A program made the translations under genes and the position numbers. A model generated the notes under the pieces. The model did no database searches, was not told the DNA's origin, and was given only the letters and a program-made list of their open reading frames with translations. A stretch of DNA of 14,553 bases, taken from the NCBI GenBank assembly GCA_004151065.3, contig NWUY0300017117.1, forward strand, positions 31,310 to 45,862, read 5' to 3'. Source of the DNA: Larix sibirica (taxonomy: Eukaryota; Streptophyta; Pinopsida; Pinales; Pinaceae). Within the stretch, counting starts at the first letter, position 1. Each line of letters starts with the position of its first letter. Of this stretch, positions 1 through 8,588 are shown piece by piece.

Positions 1-402
1 TTGTTGAAGCCATACAATATCTCTTAGTGCTAGTTGTTCTTATTTAGTTGAATTTGATGGAAAAATGAAAAATTCCCCGAGTCCGAAAATCGTCGAGGCC
101 TGTTTGTCGCATTTACAGAGTCTATGATTTATGCTCTTTCCATCAAACTATTAAATACATAACCCTAACGCACTAGAAAATAGATACATAAAACAACCAA
201 ATTACTGGCGTAACAAGACCATCGGGAGAAAAGGAAAAAATGGAGAACTATAATCAAATTTGAGCAAAATAAAGGAGCAATCACGATATATACACAGTCT
301 ACTTTACGCTGAATTATGACTAGATTCACTATATTAACCATGGGCCACCAAAAATTCTACGTCTTTGGGATTGAGCTTACAAGAATACGAAGCCACTGGC
401 AT
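1..402. repeat. Block B, 3' part (left-truncated by the window)
   Basis: This is equivalent to 2826-3232, 5692-6098 and 9466-9870. It begins mid-unit because the window cuts it. On the minus strand it contains the decayed start of the coding-like stretch that is open at 5563-5808. Here there is an in-frame TAA (plus positions 40-42) and a short deletion near 82-92. The right end carries the T-arm-like part of the SINE-like head. There is no gene. Confidence 0.92.
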
Positions 403-443
403 AAAGTGCAAATTTTCTAATTTAAAGGTTCGTACCAGGCCAT
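375..443 (-). mobile_element. tRNA-like SINE head remnant at B/A1 boundary
   Basis: On the minus strand the text tggcctggtacgaacc resembles a tRNA D-arm (A box). After about 32 nt it is followed by ggcttcgtattc, which resembles a T-arm (B box). That order and spacing are those of tRNA-derived SINE heads. This copy is the least well preserved. No poly(A) or short-repeat tail and no target duplication were identified. Confidence 0.25.
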
Positions 444-740
444 TTTTTAAAATTTGAGAGTCAAATTGAAACCTGCAACTTGCATTTTAATGTTTCCCTC
501 GATCTACGCCGTGCTAGATGGTTCGTTGTATTTTCTTACCCTCCATAACCAAGAGTTATCCCAGCTTCTTGAATCTCCATAACTGGAAAAAATAGCCCAA
601 ATCACATAATGAACAATGTGTCATGGAGAGCCTTATCTAAACCAACCACATCAATCAGTCATCTGTTGTATTAGTTTCTTATTTTATGTGTTATTTTTCA
701 ATAGTGGCACCTTCAATACTGCACTAACATGGCAATATAC

Positions 741-1045
741 AAAATTTTATTTATTAATTTAAGTTATAAAAATCATTATTAAAATCCAAGTCATTGTGTT
801 GGTCAATTAAAAAATATCAATACAATATTTAAAAACTTAAATAATATTTTAATTTTTAAAATATTTGATTTAATTTGATATATTTTGGCCAGCCTTGGAA
901 TTTGATCTCCCACACCTTTACGATATTAAAAAAATTAATACAAATTTAAAATTTCTATGATTTCAAACGGAAAATTTATTTGACTTTTCTTATGACGGAA
1001 TTTTGAAAAAATCGGATAGGAATTTTAAAAAATCTTGTTATAGCT
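741..1045. other. AT-rich core of block A (representative copy)
   Basis: This stretch of about 300 bp consists mostly of A/T runs such as attaaaaaatat and aatatttgatttaatttgata. It ends with the more conserved aatcggataggaatttt. It recurs in all six A blocks and carries most of their small indels. I see no gene. It could serve as a matrix-attachment or replication-type AT element, but that is a guess from composition only. Confidence 0.6.
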
Positions 1046-1203
1046 TATCTCTCTCTTAGTGTAACGTTCCTTCTATTGATGGTCATCGCATACATGAATG
1101 TACTAGCGTGTTACCTGTCATAACGTTCCTTGTCTATTCCAGCCATTAAAGTTTGCATTCATTCTCCCAACGTTGCCTTACATTCGACAATTATAGATGA
1201 TAT

Positions 1204-1452
1204 ATGCCCCTGTCAAAGGACTCCACGAAACTTTTAATTATTTCAATTGGTCTTTTAAATTTGAATTCAACCTCTTACGTATTCCCATTTCCCACCCCTA
1301 TTGTGTGCTCAGGCTATCGTGTGCTTGATAAGTATAGCTATGCCCCTTAGCCTGGATGTGGCTTGCTTGTGTCCGCTTTCCATTCTATTAATCTCAACTT
1401 GACCGTATAATCTCTGCAAATATTCAGGAATGTAATTTCATCAACCACATAA
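1204..1452 (+). other. Recurrent frame in A1, interrupted by TAG
   Basis: Its length (249 nt) matches the open copies, but TGG is changed to TAG at 1348-1350 (codon 49). The A3 counterpart (6949-7197) instead has CAA changed to TAA at 7030-7032 (codon 28). These independent stops in two of six copies fit loss of any constraint. Confidence 0.25.
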
Positions 1453-1613
1453 CTTAAAAAATATTCTAATTCAACTGATTCCAGCTATCTTCCAAACTAT
1501 ATTTGGTTCTTTGCTGGATTGAATAGTGCCTCCTTATTTAAATTCTTTGGTTCTTTGGCTCACACTACACCTCAATAGAATGGATCTTTGGTAGCTGGGC
1601 ACATGCACTTGGC

Positions 1614-1802
1614 TCACACTAATGAGGTAACAGATGGCACACTGATGTGCAATATCTCTTTTAATGTTGTAGAAGCCTTCACCCATCTAATCCACAATAA
1701 ACCCCTTCCTAGGATTGATGGAGATCTTTCACAGTAGCTCTTTTCATGTTTTTGATAACCATATTTGCTGCTTAGTGAGGCATACCAATCTATGACATGC
1801 AC
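1614..1802 (-). other. Minus-strand open stretch near the start of B1
   Basis: The 63-codon stretch contains WYASLSSKYGYQKHEKSYCE and begins at a GTG, not an ATG, so it is not a eukaryotic gene as it stands. The counterparts 4463-4651 (B2) and 7359-7547 (B3) are also exactly 189 nt. Both have TGA at codon 47, where B1 has TTA, so the stop is probably ancestral and only the first 46 codons are shared as open. A decayed fragment or chance is possible. I do not recognise a family. Confidence 0.25.
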
Positions 1803-1875
1803 CGACTACAAAGCCTGAACTTTTCCCATCTAATGTACAATAAAATCCTTCCTAGGGTTGATGGACATCTTTCAC
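1682..1875. repeat. 51-bp separated direct duplication in B1
   Basis: Copies at 1682-1732 and 1825-1875 begin cccatctaat and end gatctttcac or catctttcac. They lie 143 bp apart. The same pair occurs with the same 143-bp spacing in B2 (4531 and 4674) and B3 (7427 and 7570), so the duplication is older than the array. Confidence 0.85.
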
Positions 1876-1961
1876 CATAAGAGAAGGAGGAAATGCCAGT
1901 TTTCAATTAAGGTATTCATTGAGGTCGCTATACATCTTCTCAATCCACTGACCTTCCCTCG

Positions 1962-1972
1962 TTATTTATATA
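1962..1972 (-). promoter_or_regulatory. TATA-like string in block B (also 4811-4821, 7706-7716, 8602-8612)
   Basis: The minus strand reads TATATAAATAA, a good match to a plant TATA box, and it is identical in all four B copies. It lies about 160 nt upstream of the minus-strand open stretch at 1614-1802. In a sequence this AT-rich such strings arise easily, so a promoter role is only a possibility. Confidence 0.25.
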
Positions 1973-2139
1973 TTGGGTGCAGATGTATTTCGCTTTGATT
2001 TCATTCCCATATTGCTTGAAATTCATCATATACTTTCATCAAAGATTCCCATGTATTTTTTCAATCTTGTTCTTGTTTCTTTGTTTCCTTCTCTGTTTCA
2101 CATGCGTAGTTGCTTGTACATGGATTTATTGATAAATGT

Positions 2140-2191
2140 TTGTAGAATCGAGTATCGAGAAATACTTGTAGAATCATGTATCAGGTATGAC
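2140..2191. repeat. 26-bp degenerate tandem duplication in B1
   Basis: The two halves begin ttgtagaatcgagtatcg and ttgtagaatcatgtatca. The same pair is visible in B2 (around 5003-5050), B3 (around 7898-7945) and B3' (around 8782-8830). Confidence 0.7.
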
Positions 2192-2279
2192 CATTTTTCT
2201 TAAGGGAAAACCAAAAAAACACCACGTTACCTTCTATTTTACTTTCCAGTCACTGTAATCAAAGGAACCTCCTTACCAT

Positions 2280-2363
2280 CTTCACCTGCCATTGTTTCTG
2301 CATCTTCCCAGGTTCATGTTTCTTCACTTGTCGTTGTTTCTGCGTCTTCCCAGGTTCTTGTGC
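2280..2363. repeat. 42-bp tandem duplication in B1
   Basis: The two copies begin cttcacctgccattgtttct and cttcacttgtcgttgtttct and each contains gcatcttcccaggtt or gcgtcttcccaggtt. On the minus strand 42 bp equals 14 codons, and one frame repeats TWEDAET before GEDGKEVPLITVTG. In B1 the joint between the two copies is a TGA, so this copy is not translatable throughout. Confidence 0.85.
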
Positions 2364-2696
2364 AACTTATTTCCATGTCCCTTGGGCATTGTTCCAGGAC
2401 TTGGACGCGATATTTTCCTCGAATCACCAATGAACCATCTCTTTACACACATTCACAGGAGTTTATTCACATTCTAAATTAAAATATTTCCCAGTTGGAG
2501 CAACACTCGAGCCCAAACCTTAGGGATTCATATCCCCTGTAAAATCCAACACATAAAACTCAATTTAAGTAATATCCCTCAAAGACAACACATAAAACTC
2601 ACAGAAAAGGAAAACAAGGGTTTGTTTTCTTATCAGAAATTAAATCTTCGGGCACTTCTCCTCTCACCCACAGGATGGCATTTTGCTTTGCATCCT

Positions 2697-2942
2697 TCAA
2701 ATTAGACCAGTCATTACACCATTGAATCTATATTTATTTGGATATTGCATGTCGTAGGGTTCATTTTGTTTGTCATCCCAAATCGTTGAGTGTTGTTGGT
2801 CTTGCCAAATCCAAGCCTGGAATTTTTGTTGAATCCATACAATATCTCTTGGTGCTAGTTGTTATTGTTTAGTTGAATTTGATGGAAAACTGAAAAAATT
2901 CCCTGAGATTGTTCGGAAATCCTCGAGGCCTATTTGTTTCAT
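2697..2942 (-). pseudogene. Minus-strand coding-like relic in B1 (one stop)
   Basis: This is the counterpart of the B2 segment, exactly the same length from ATG to TGA. A single change makes GAA into TAA (plus positions 2862-2864, codon 27). The later part, including FQAWIWQDQQHSTIWDD and YPNKYRFNG, is intact. Downstream in the other frame the run DWSNLKDAKQNAILWVRGE reads openly toward about 2610. The frame change between the two runs is present in all copies. Confidence 0.35.
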
Positions 2943-3204
2943 TTACAAAGTTCGTGATCTATGATCTTTCCACCCAACTATTAAATACATAACCCTGTTG
3001 TGCTAGAAAACAAATACATAAAAGAACCAAACTACTGGCGTAACTAGACCGTTGAGTGAAAAGGACAAAACAAAGAACTATAATCAAATGTGAGCTAAAT
3101 AAAGGAGCAATCACGATATATACACAGTCTACTTTACGCTGAACTATGACCATATTTACTATATTAACCTTGGGATGCCACAAGTTCTATGGCTTTGGGA
3201 CAAA

Positions 3205-3273
3205 GCTTACAAGAATACAAACCCGCTGGCCTAAAGTGCAAATTTTCTAATTAAAATCTCTATACCAGGCCAT
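3205..3273 (-). mobile_element. tRNA-like SINE head remnant at B1/A2 boundary
   Basis: D-arm-like tggcctggtatagaga is followed by T-arm-like gcgggtttgtattc on the minus strand. The tRNA-like T-stem is no longer paired. Sequence further along the minus strand (gctttgtcccaaag and after) may be the SINE body but could not be matched to a family from memory. Confidence 0.28.
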
Positions 3274-4397
3274 TTTTTAAAATTTTAGAGTAAAATTGAA
3301 ACCCGCAACTTGCATTTTAATGTTGTTGTCGATATACGTCGTGCTAGATGGTTCATTGTATTTACTTACCCTCCATAACCAAGAGCTATCCCAGATTCTC
3401 GAATCTCTATAATTGAAAATATTCGTGCAAATCTCATAATGAACAATGTGTCATGGAGAGCCTTAACTCAACCAACCACATCAATCGGACATCAGTTGTA
3501 TTAGTTTCTTATTTTATGTGTTATTTTTCAATAGTGGAACATTCAATACTGCATAACGTGGCAGTATCCGAAATTTTAGTTATAAAAATCATTATTAAAA
3601 GTCAACTCATTGTGCTTGTTAATTAAAAATATTAATACAATTTTAAAAACTTAAATAATATTTTAATTTTTAAAATATTTGATTTAATTTGATGTCTTTT
3701 GGTCAGGATGGTAATTGGTGGAACTGGGAATTTGATCTCCCACACCCTTATGATATTAAGAACATTAATACAAATTAAAAATTTCTATGATTTCAAACGA
3801 AAACTTTATTTGATTTTTTTATGATGGGATTTTGAAAAAATCGGATAGGAATTTTTAAAAATCTTGTTAGAGTTGATCTCTCGCTTGGTGTAACATTCCT
3901 TCTGTTGATGGTCATCTCCTACATGATTGTAATGAATGTTTCCTTTCATAACATTCCTTTTCCCTTCCCTCTGCGTTTTTATCTATTCCAGTCGTTAAAG
4001 TTTGCATTCTTTCTCCCAACGCTGGATTCCATTCGACATTTATAGATGATATATGCCTCTATCAATGGTATCCAAAAGACTTTTAATTATTTTAATTTCT
4101 CTTTTAAATTTGAATTCAACCTCTTACGTATTCCAATTTCCCACCCTTGTTGTATGCTCAAGCTATCGTGTGCTTGATAAGTGTAGTAATGCCCCTTGGC
4201 CTCCCTGTGGCTTTCTTGTGTCCCCTTTCCATTCTATTAATCTCAAATTCACCGTAGAATATCTTCAAATATCCAGGAATGTAATTTCATCAACCACATA
4301 ACTTGAAAAAGATTCTAATTCAGTTGACTCTAGCGATCTTCCAAACTATATTTGGTTCTTTGTTGGATTGAATAGTGCCTCATTATTTAAATTGTTT
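3233..4397. repeat. Block A, copy A2
   Basis: A2 is the second A copy. It is distinguished by loss of about 13 bp (the tttattaatttaa segment) near 3578, which is present in the other five copies. The AT-rich core follows at about 3570-3870. The recurrent 249-nt frame (4053-4301) is uninterrupted here. It shares with A3 the variant gaaaaagattctaattyagttga near 4305 and 7200. Confidence 0.95.
4053..4301 (+). other. Recurrent 82-codon frame in A2, probably non-coding
   Basis: ATG to TAA gives 82 residues, beginning MPLSMVSKRLLIILISLL, a hydrophobic start like a signal peptide or membrane anchor, followed by a Ser/Pro/Phe-rich remainder. I recognise no domain. The same 249-nt ATG-to-TAA distance occurs in all six A blocks without any indel, although nearby AT-rich sequence has several. 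I compared the A4 and A5 copies codon by codon: about 17 codons differ and only about 4 of those are synonymous, roughly what neutral drift gives. I therefore think it is not a maintained gene. Confidence 0.25.
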
Positions 4398-5143
4398 GGT
4401 TCTTTGGCTCACACTGCACGTCAATGAAATGGATCTTTGGGGGATGGGAACATGCGTTTAGCTCACACTAATGCGGTAAGAGAGGGCACATTGATGTGCA
4501 GTATCTCTTTTCATGTTGTAGAAGCCTTTTCCCATCTAATCCACAATAAACCCTTTCGTGGGCTTGATGAACATCTTTCACAGTAGCTCTTTTCGTGTTG
4601 TTGATAACCATATTTGCTGCTTAGCGAGGCATACCACTATCTGACATGCAACGACTACAAATATTACACTTTTCCCACCTAATCTGCAATAAAACCCTTC
4701 CTGGGGTTGATGGACATCTTTCACCATAAGAGAAGGGGGAAATGTCAGTTTTCAATTAAGGTATTCATTGAGGTTGCTAGACATCTTCTAAATCCAATGA
4801 CCTTCCCTTGTTATTTATATATTGGGTGGAGACGCACAGATGCAGATGTATTTTGCTTTGATTTCATTCCCATATCGCTTGAAATTTCATCAAATACATT
4901 CATCAAAGATTCCCATGTATTTTTTCAATCTCGTTCTTGTTTCTTTGTTTCCTGCTCTGTTTCACTTGCACAGTTGCTTGTACATGGAGTTCCTGGTAAA
5001 TGTTTGCAGAATCCAGTATCGATAAATCTTTGTAGAATCAAGTATCGGGTATGACCAGTTTTCTTAACAGAAAACCAAAAAAACAACACGTTACCTTCTA
5101 TTTTACCTTCCGGTCACTGTAATCAAAGGAACCTCCTTACCAT

Positions 5144-5228
5144 CTTCACCTGCCATTGTTTTCTACATCTGGCCAGGTCCGTGTTTCTTCACCAGTCTTT
5201 GTTTTTTCGTCTTCCCAGGTTCTCATTC
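5144..5228. repeat. 42-bp tandem duplication in B2 (43-bp spacing)
   Basis: This has the same structure as at 2280-2363, with one extra T in the first copy (near 5160), which shifts the minus-strand frame. Confidence 0.8.
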
Positions 5229-5562
5229 AACTTACTATCGTGTCCCTCGGCCATTGTTCCAAGTTTCAGACATGATAGTTTCCTCGGATCGCCAATGAAC
5301 CATCTTTTTAACACCTGGTCACCGGAGTTTATTCATATTCTAAATTAAAATATTTCCCTGTTGTACCAACTCACGAGCCCAAAACTTAGGGATTCATATC
5401 CCCTGTAAAATCCAACACATAAGACTCAATTTAAGTAATATCCCTCAAAGACAACACATAAAACTTAGAGAAAAGGAAAACAAGGGTTTGTTTTCTTGTC
5501 AGAAATTAAATCTTTGGGAACTTCCCCTCTCACCCACAGGATGGCATTCTCCTCTGCATCCT

Positions 5563-5808
5563 TCAAATAAGACTAGTCTTTACACCATTGAATCTGTATT
5601 TATTTGGATATTGCGTGTTATAGGGTTCGTTTTGTTTGTCATCCCAAATCGTTGAGTGTTGTTGGTCTTGAAAAATCCAAGCCTGGAATATTTGTTGAAG
5701 CCATACAATATCTCTTGGTGCTATTTGTTCTTGTTTAGTTGAATTTGATTTTAAACTGAAAAACTTCCCTAAGACTATTCGGAAATCATCGAGGCATGTT
5801 TGTTTCAT
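5563..5808 (-). pseudogene. Minus-strand coding-like relic in B2 (81 codons, open)
   Basis: The segment is open from ATG (5808) to TGA (5563). Its recognisable stretch is rich in Gln, Trp and Asp, with APRDIVWLQQ, FQAWIFQDQQHSTIWDD and YPNKYRFNG. The composition looks more protein-like than the rest of the window. The equivalent stretch in B3 (8470-8588, incomplete) is also open and keeps the same terminal Gly-Leu-Ile-stop. B1 has the same 246-nt length with one stop. In a second frame just downstream on the same strand lies another protein-like run ending near 5470, containing NAILWVRGEVPKDLIS. I do not recognise the family. I infer a decayed exon or transposon fragment, with low certainty. 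Confidence 0.35.
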
Positions 5809-6068
5809 TTACAGAGTCTGTGATCTATGCTCTTTCCATCCATTTATTAAATACATAACCCTGTTGCGCTAGAAAACAAATACATAAAATAACTAAACTA
5901 CTGGCGTAACTAGGCCGTTGGGTGAAAAGGAAAAAAAGGAGAACTGTAATAGAATTTGAGCTAAATAAAGGAGCAATCACGATATATACATAGTCTACTT
6001 TACACTAAATTATGACCATATTGACTATATTAACCTTGGCCCGCCACAAATTCTACGTCTTTGGGACA

Positions 6069-6139
6069 GAGCTTACAAGAATACGAACCCATTGGACTAA
6101 AGTGCAAATTTTCTAATTTAAAGCTCTATACTAGGCCAT
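6069..6139 (-). mobile_element. tRNA-like SINE head remnant at B2/A3 boundary
   Basis: The minus strand reads tggcctagtatagagc, close to the usual tRNA D-arm text ending GGTAGAGC, then about 32 nt, then gggttcgtattc. It is among the better preserved copies. Confidence 0.32.
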
Positions 6140-7293
6140 TTTTTAAAATTTGAGAGTAAAATAAAAACTTGCAACTTGCATTTTAATGTTTCTGTCGATA
6201 TACACCGTGCTAGACGGTTCGTTGGATTTTCTTACCCTCCATAACCAATATCTATCCCAACTTCTTGAATCTCCATAATTGAAAAAATTAGCACAAATCT
6301 CATAATGAACAATGTGTCATGGAGAGCCTTAACTCAACCAACCACATCAATCAGATAGCTGTTGTTTAGTTTCTTATTTCATGTGCTATTTTTCAATACT
6401 GGAAAAATATTGGACGTATTTTTCAATACGTCCACTAATGTGGACGTATCCAAAATTTTATTTATTAATTTAAGTTATAAAAATCATTATTAAAAGTCAA
6501 CTCATTGTGCTTGTCAATTAAAAAATATTAATACAATTTTTAAAACTTAAATAATATTTTAATTTTTATAATATTTGATTTAATTTGATATCTTTTGGTC
6601 AGGATGGGAATTGGTGACATGCAGAATTTGATCTCCCACACCTTTATGATATTAAAAAAAGTAATACAAATTTAAAATTTCTATGATTTCAAGCCGAAAC
6701 TTTATTTGATTTTTTTATGATGGGATTTTGAAAAAATCAGATAGGAATTTTTTAAAATCTTATTATAAATGATCTCTCGCTTGGTGTAACATTCCTTCTG
6801 TTAATGGTCATCTCCTACATGAATGTACTACATGTTACCTTTCATAACGTGCCTTTTCCATGCCCTCTGCGTTTCTATCTATTCCAGCAGTTAGAGTTTT
6901 CATTCATTCTCCCAGCGCTACCTTCCATTTGACATTTATAGAGGATATATGCCTCTGTCAATGGTATCCACAAGAATTTTAATTATTTTAATTTCTCTTT
7001 TAAATTTTAATTCAACCTCTTACGTATTCTAATTCCCCACCCCTCTTGTGTGCTCAAGCTATCGTGTGCTTGATAAGTGTAGTAATGCCCCTTGGCCTTC
7101 CTGTGGCTTGCTTGTGTCCCCTTTCCATTCTATTAATCTCAGCTTCACCGTAGAATATCTTCAAATATTCAGGAATGTAATTTTATCAACCACATAACCT
7201 GAAAAAGATTCTAATTTAGTTGATTCTAGCTATCTTCCAAACTATATTTGGTTATTTGTTGGATTGAATAGTGCCTCATTATTTAAATTGTTT
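6099..7293. repeat. Block A, copy A3
   Basis: A3 is the third A copy. It is unique in carrying a rearranged stretch at about 6400-6450, where the ordinary text is replaced by an inverted repeat (see the hairpin entry). The 249-nt frame (6949-7197) is interrupted by TAA at 7030-7032. The rest follows A2 closely, including the run ending near 7293. Confidence 0.95.
6412..6433. repeat. Perfect inverted repeat (hairpin) unique to A3
   Basis: Two 9-bp arms, ggacgtatt and aatacgtcc, flank the four bases tttc. The arm text ggacgtat occurs again at 6442-6449 in the ordinary A sequence. No other A copy has this hairpin. Confidence 0.85.
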
Positions 7294-8033
7294 GGTTCTT
7301 TGGCTCACACTGCACATCAATAGAATGGATCTTTGGGGGCTAGGCACATGTGCTTGGCTCACACTAACGAGGTAACAGAGAGCACACCGATGTGAAGTAT
7401 CTATTTTCATGTTGTAGAAGCCTTCGCCCATCTAATCCACAATAAATCCCTTCCAAGGATTGATGGACATCTTTCACAGTAGCTCTTTTCGTGTTGTCGA
7501 TAACCATATTTGCTACTTAGTGAGGCATACCACTCGGTGACATGCATCGACTACAAATCCTGAAATTTTCCCATCTAATCTACAATAAAACCCTTCCTGG
7601 GTTTGATGGACATCTTTCACCATAAGAGAAGGAGGAAAGTTAGTTTTCAATTAAGGTATTCATTGAGGTTGCTAGACATCTTCTCAATCCAGTGACCTTC
7701 CCTCGTTATTTATATATTGGGTGGAGATGCACATATGCAGACGTATTTCGCTTCGATTTCATTCCCATATCGCTTTCTATTTCATCAAATACTTTCATCA
7801 AATATTCCTATGTATTTTTTCAATCTTGTTCTTGTTTATTTGTTTCCTACTCTATTTCACATGCACAATTGCTTATACATGGAGTTCCTGATAAATGTCT
7901 GTAGAATCGGCTATCGATAAATATTTGTAGAGTCAGGTACCGGGTATGACCATTTTTCTTAAGAGAAAAAAAAAACCACTTTACCTTCTATTTTACCTTC
8001 CGGTCACGGTAATCAAAGGAACCTCCTTACCAT

Positions 8034-8117
8034 CTTCACCTGCAATTGTTTCTGCGTCTTCCCAGGTTTGTGTTTCTTAACCTGTCGTTGTTTCTGCATC
8101 TACCCAGGTTCTCATTC
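8034..8117. repeat. 42-bp tandem duplication in B3
   Basis: Copies start at 8034 and 8076, 42 bp apart, with the shared core tctgcgtcttcccaggtt or tctgcatctacccaggtt. Confidence 0.8.
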
Positions 8118-8469
8118 AAGTTACTACCGTGTCCCTCATCCACTGTTCTAGGAGTCAAACGAGATATTTTCCCGGGATCTCCAATGAATCATCTCTTTTA
8201 CACCCGGTCACTAAAGTTTATTCACATTCTAAACTAAAATATTTCCCAGCTGGAGCAGCTCATGAGCCCAAATCTTAGAGATTCATAGGCCCTGTAAAAT
8301 CCAACACATAAACTCAATTTATGTAATATCCGTCAAAGGAAACACATAAAACTTAGAGAAAAGGAAAACAAGGGTTTGTTTTCTGATCATAAATTAAATT
8401 TTTGGGAACTTCCCCTCTCACCCACAGGCTAGCATATTGCTATGCATCCTTCAAATAAGACCAATATTT

Positions 8470-8587
8470 ACACCATTGAAATTTCCTTTATTTAAATACT
8501 GCGTGTTGTAGGGTTCGCTTTGTTTGTCATCCCAAATCGTTGAGTGTTGGTTTTCTTGCCAAAGCCAAGCCTGGAATTTTTGTTGAA
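8470..8587 (-). pseudogene. Minus-strand coding-like relic in B3, cut by the N
   Basis: This is the terminal part of the same segment. It is open and ends in the Gly-Leu-Ile-stop also seen in B1 and B2. It has in-frame substitutions and a compensated small change in the Gln/Asp/His stretch. Its beginning is lost at the N at 8588. Confidence 0.3.
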
Positions 8588-8588
8588 N
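8588..8588. other. Ambiguous base N at an abnormal repeat junction
   Basis: This is the only ambiguous base in the window. It lies exactly where the repeat order breaks: the text before it is the start of the ttgttgaagcc landmark, and the text after it (cgaccttccctcg) belongs about 890 bp earlier in block B. In a regular unit about 1.95-2.0 kb (end of B, a whole A, start of B) would separate these two texts. It may be a collapsed or concealed assembly gap, or a true recombination junction with one unreadable base. Confidence 0.9.

Larger units (their letters stand above)
403..1548. repeat. Block A, copy A1
   Basis: A1 is the most divergent A copy by eye. It lacks about 26 bp near 1130 that other copies carry between the cataac...ttcc string and tctattcca, and it lacks part of the segment after ttttggtca near 890. 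Positions 741-1045 are the very AT-rich core found in every A block. The 249-nt recurrent frame (1204-1452) is interrupted by TAG at 1348-1350. No gene is supported. Confidence 0.95.
1549..3232. repeat. Block B, copy B1
   Basis: B1 is a full-length copy of about 1.68 kb between A1 and A2. In plus order it holds a minus-strand open stretch (1614-1802), a 51-bp separated duplication (1682-1732 and 1825-1875), a TATA-like string (1962-1972), a 26-bp tandem duplication (2140-2191), a 42-bp tandem duplication (2280-2363), a decayed minus-strand coding-like segment (2697-2942) and the T-arm-like end of the SINE-like head (about 3205-3232). I recognise no gene family. Confidence 0.95.
4398..6098. 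repeat. Block B, copy B2
   Basis: B2 is a full-length copy of about 1.70 kb and the best reference copy for block B. Its minus-strand coding-like stretch at 5563-5808 has no internal stop. The 42-bp duplication (5144-5228) carries one extra T, which makes the spacing 43. The TATA-like string is at 4811-4821 and the 51-bp separated duplication starts at 4531 and 4674. Confidence 0.95.
7294..8588. repeat. Block B, copy B3, truncated at the N
   Basis: B3 runs from the normal start of block B to the first eight bases of the ttgttgaagcc landmark (8580-8587) and then stops at the N at 8588. The equivalent of about 405 bp at the end of B is missing. It shares with B3' the diagnostic variants cgctttctatttcatc and aggtaccggg, where B1 and B2 have a different text. 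Confidence 0.92.

Noticed and set aside
1614-1802. A 62-residue minus-strand gene
   Set aside because: It starts with GTG, and the equivalent copies in B2 and B3 stop at codon 47.
403-4397. A as long terminal repeats and B as the internal part of an LTR retrotransposon in tandem
   Set aside because: The A-B-A layout is suggestive, but I found no TG...CA ends at the A borders, no tRNA primer-binding site, no polypurine tract and no target duplication on either strand.
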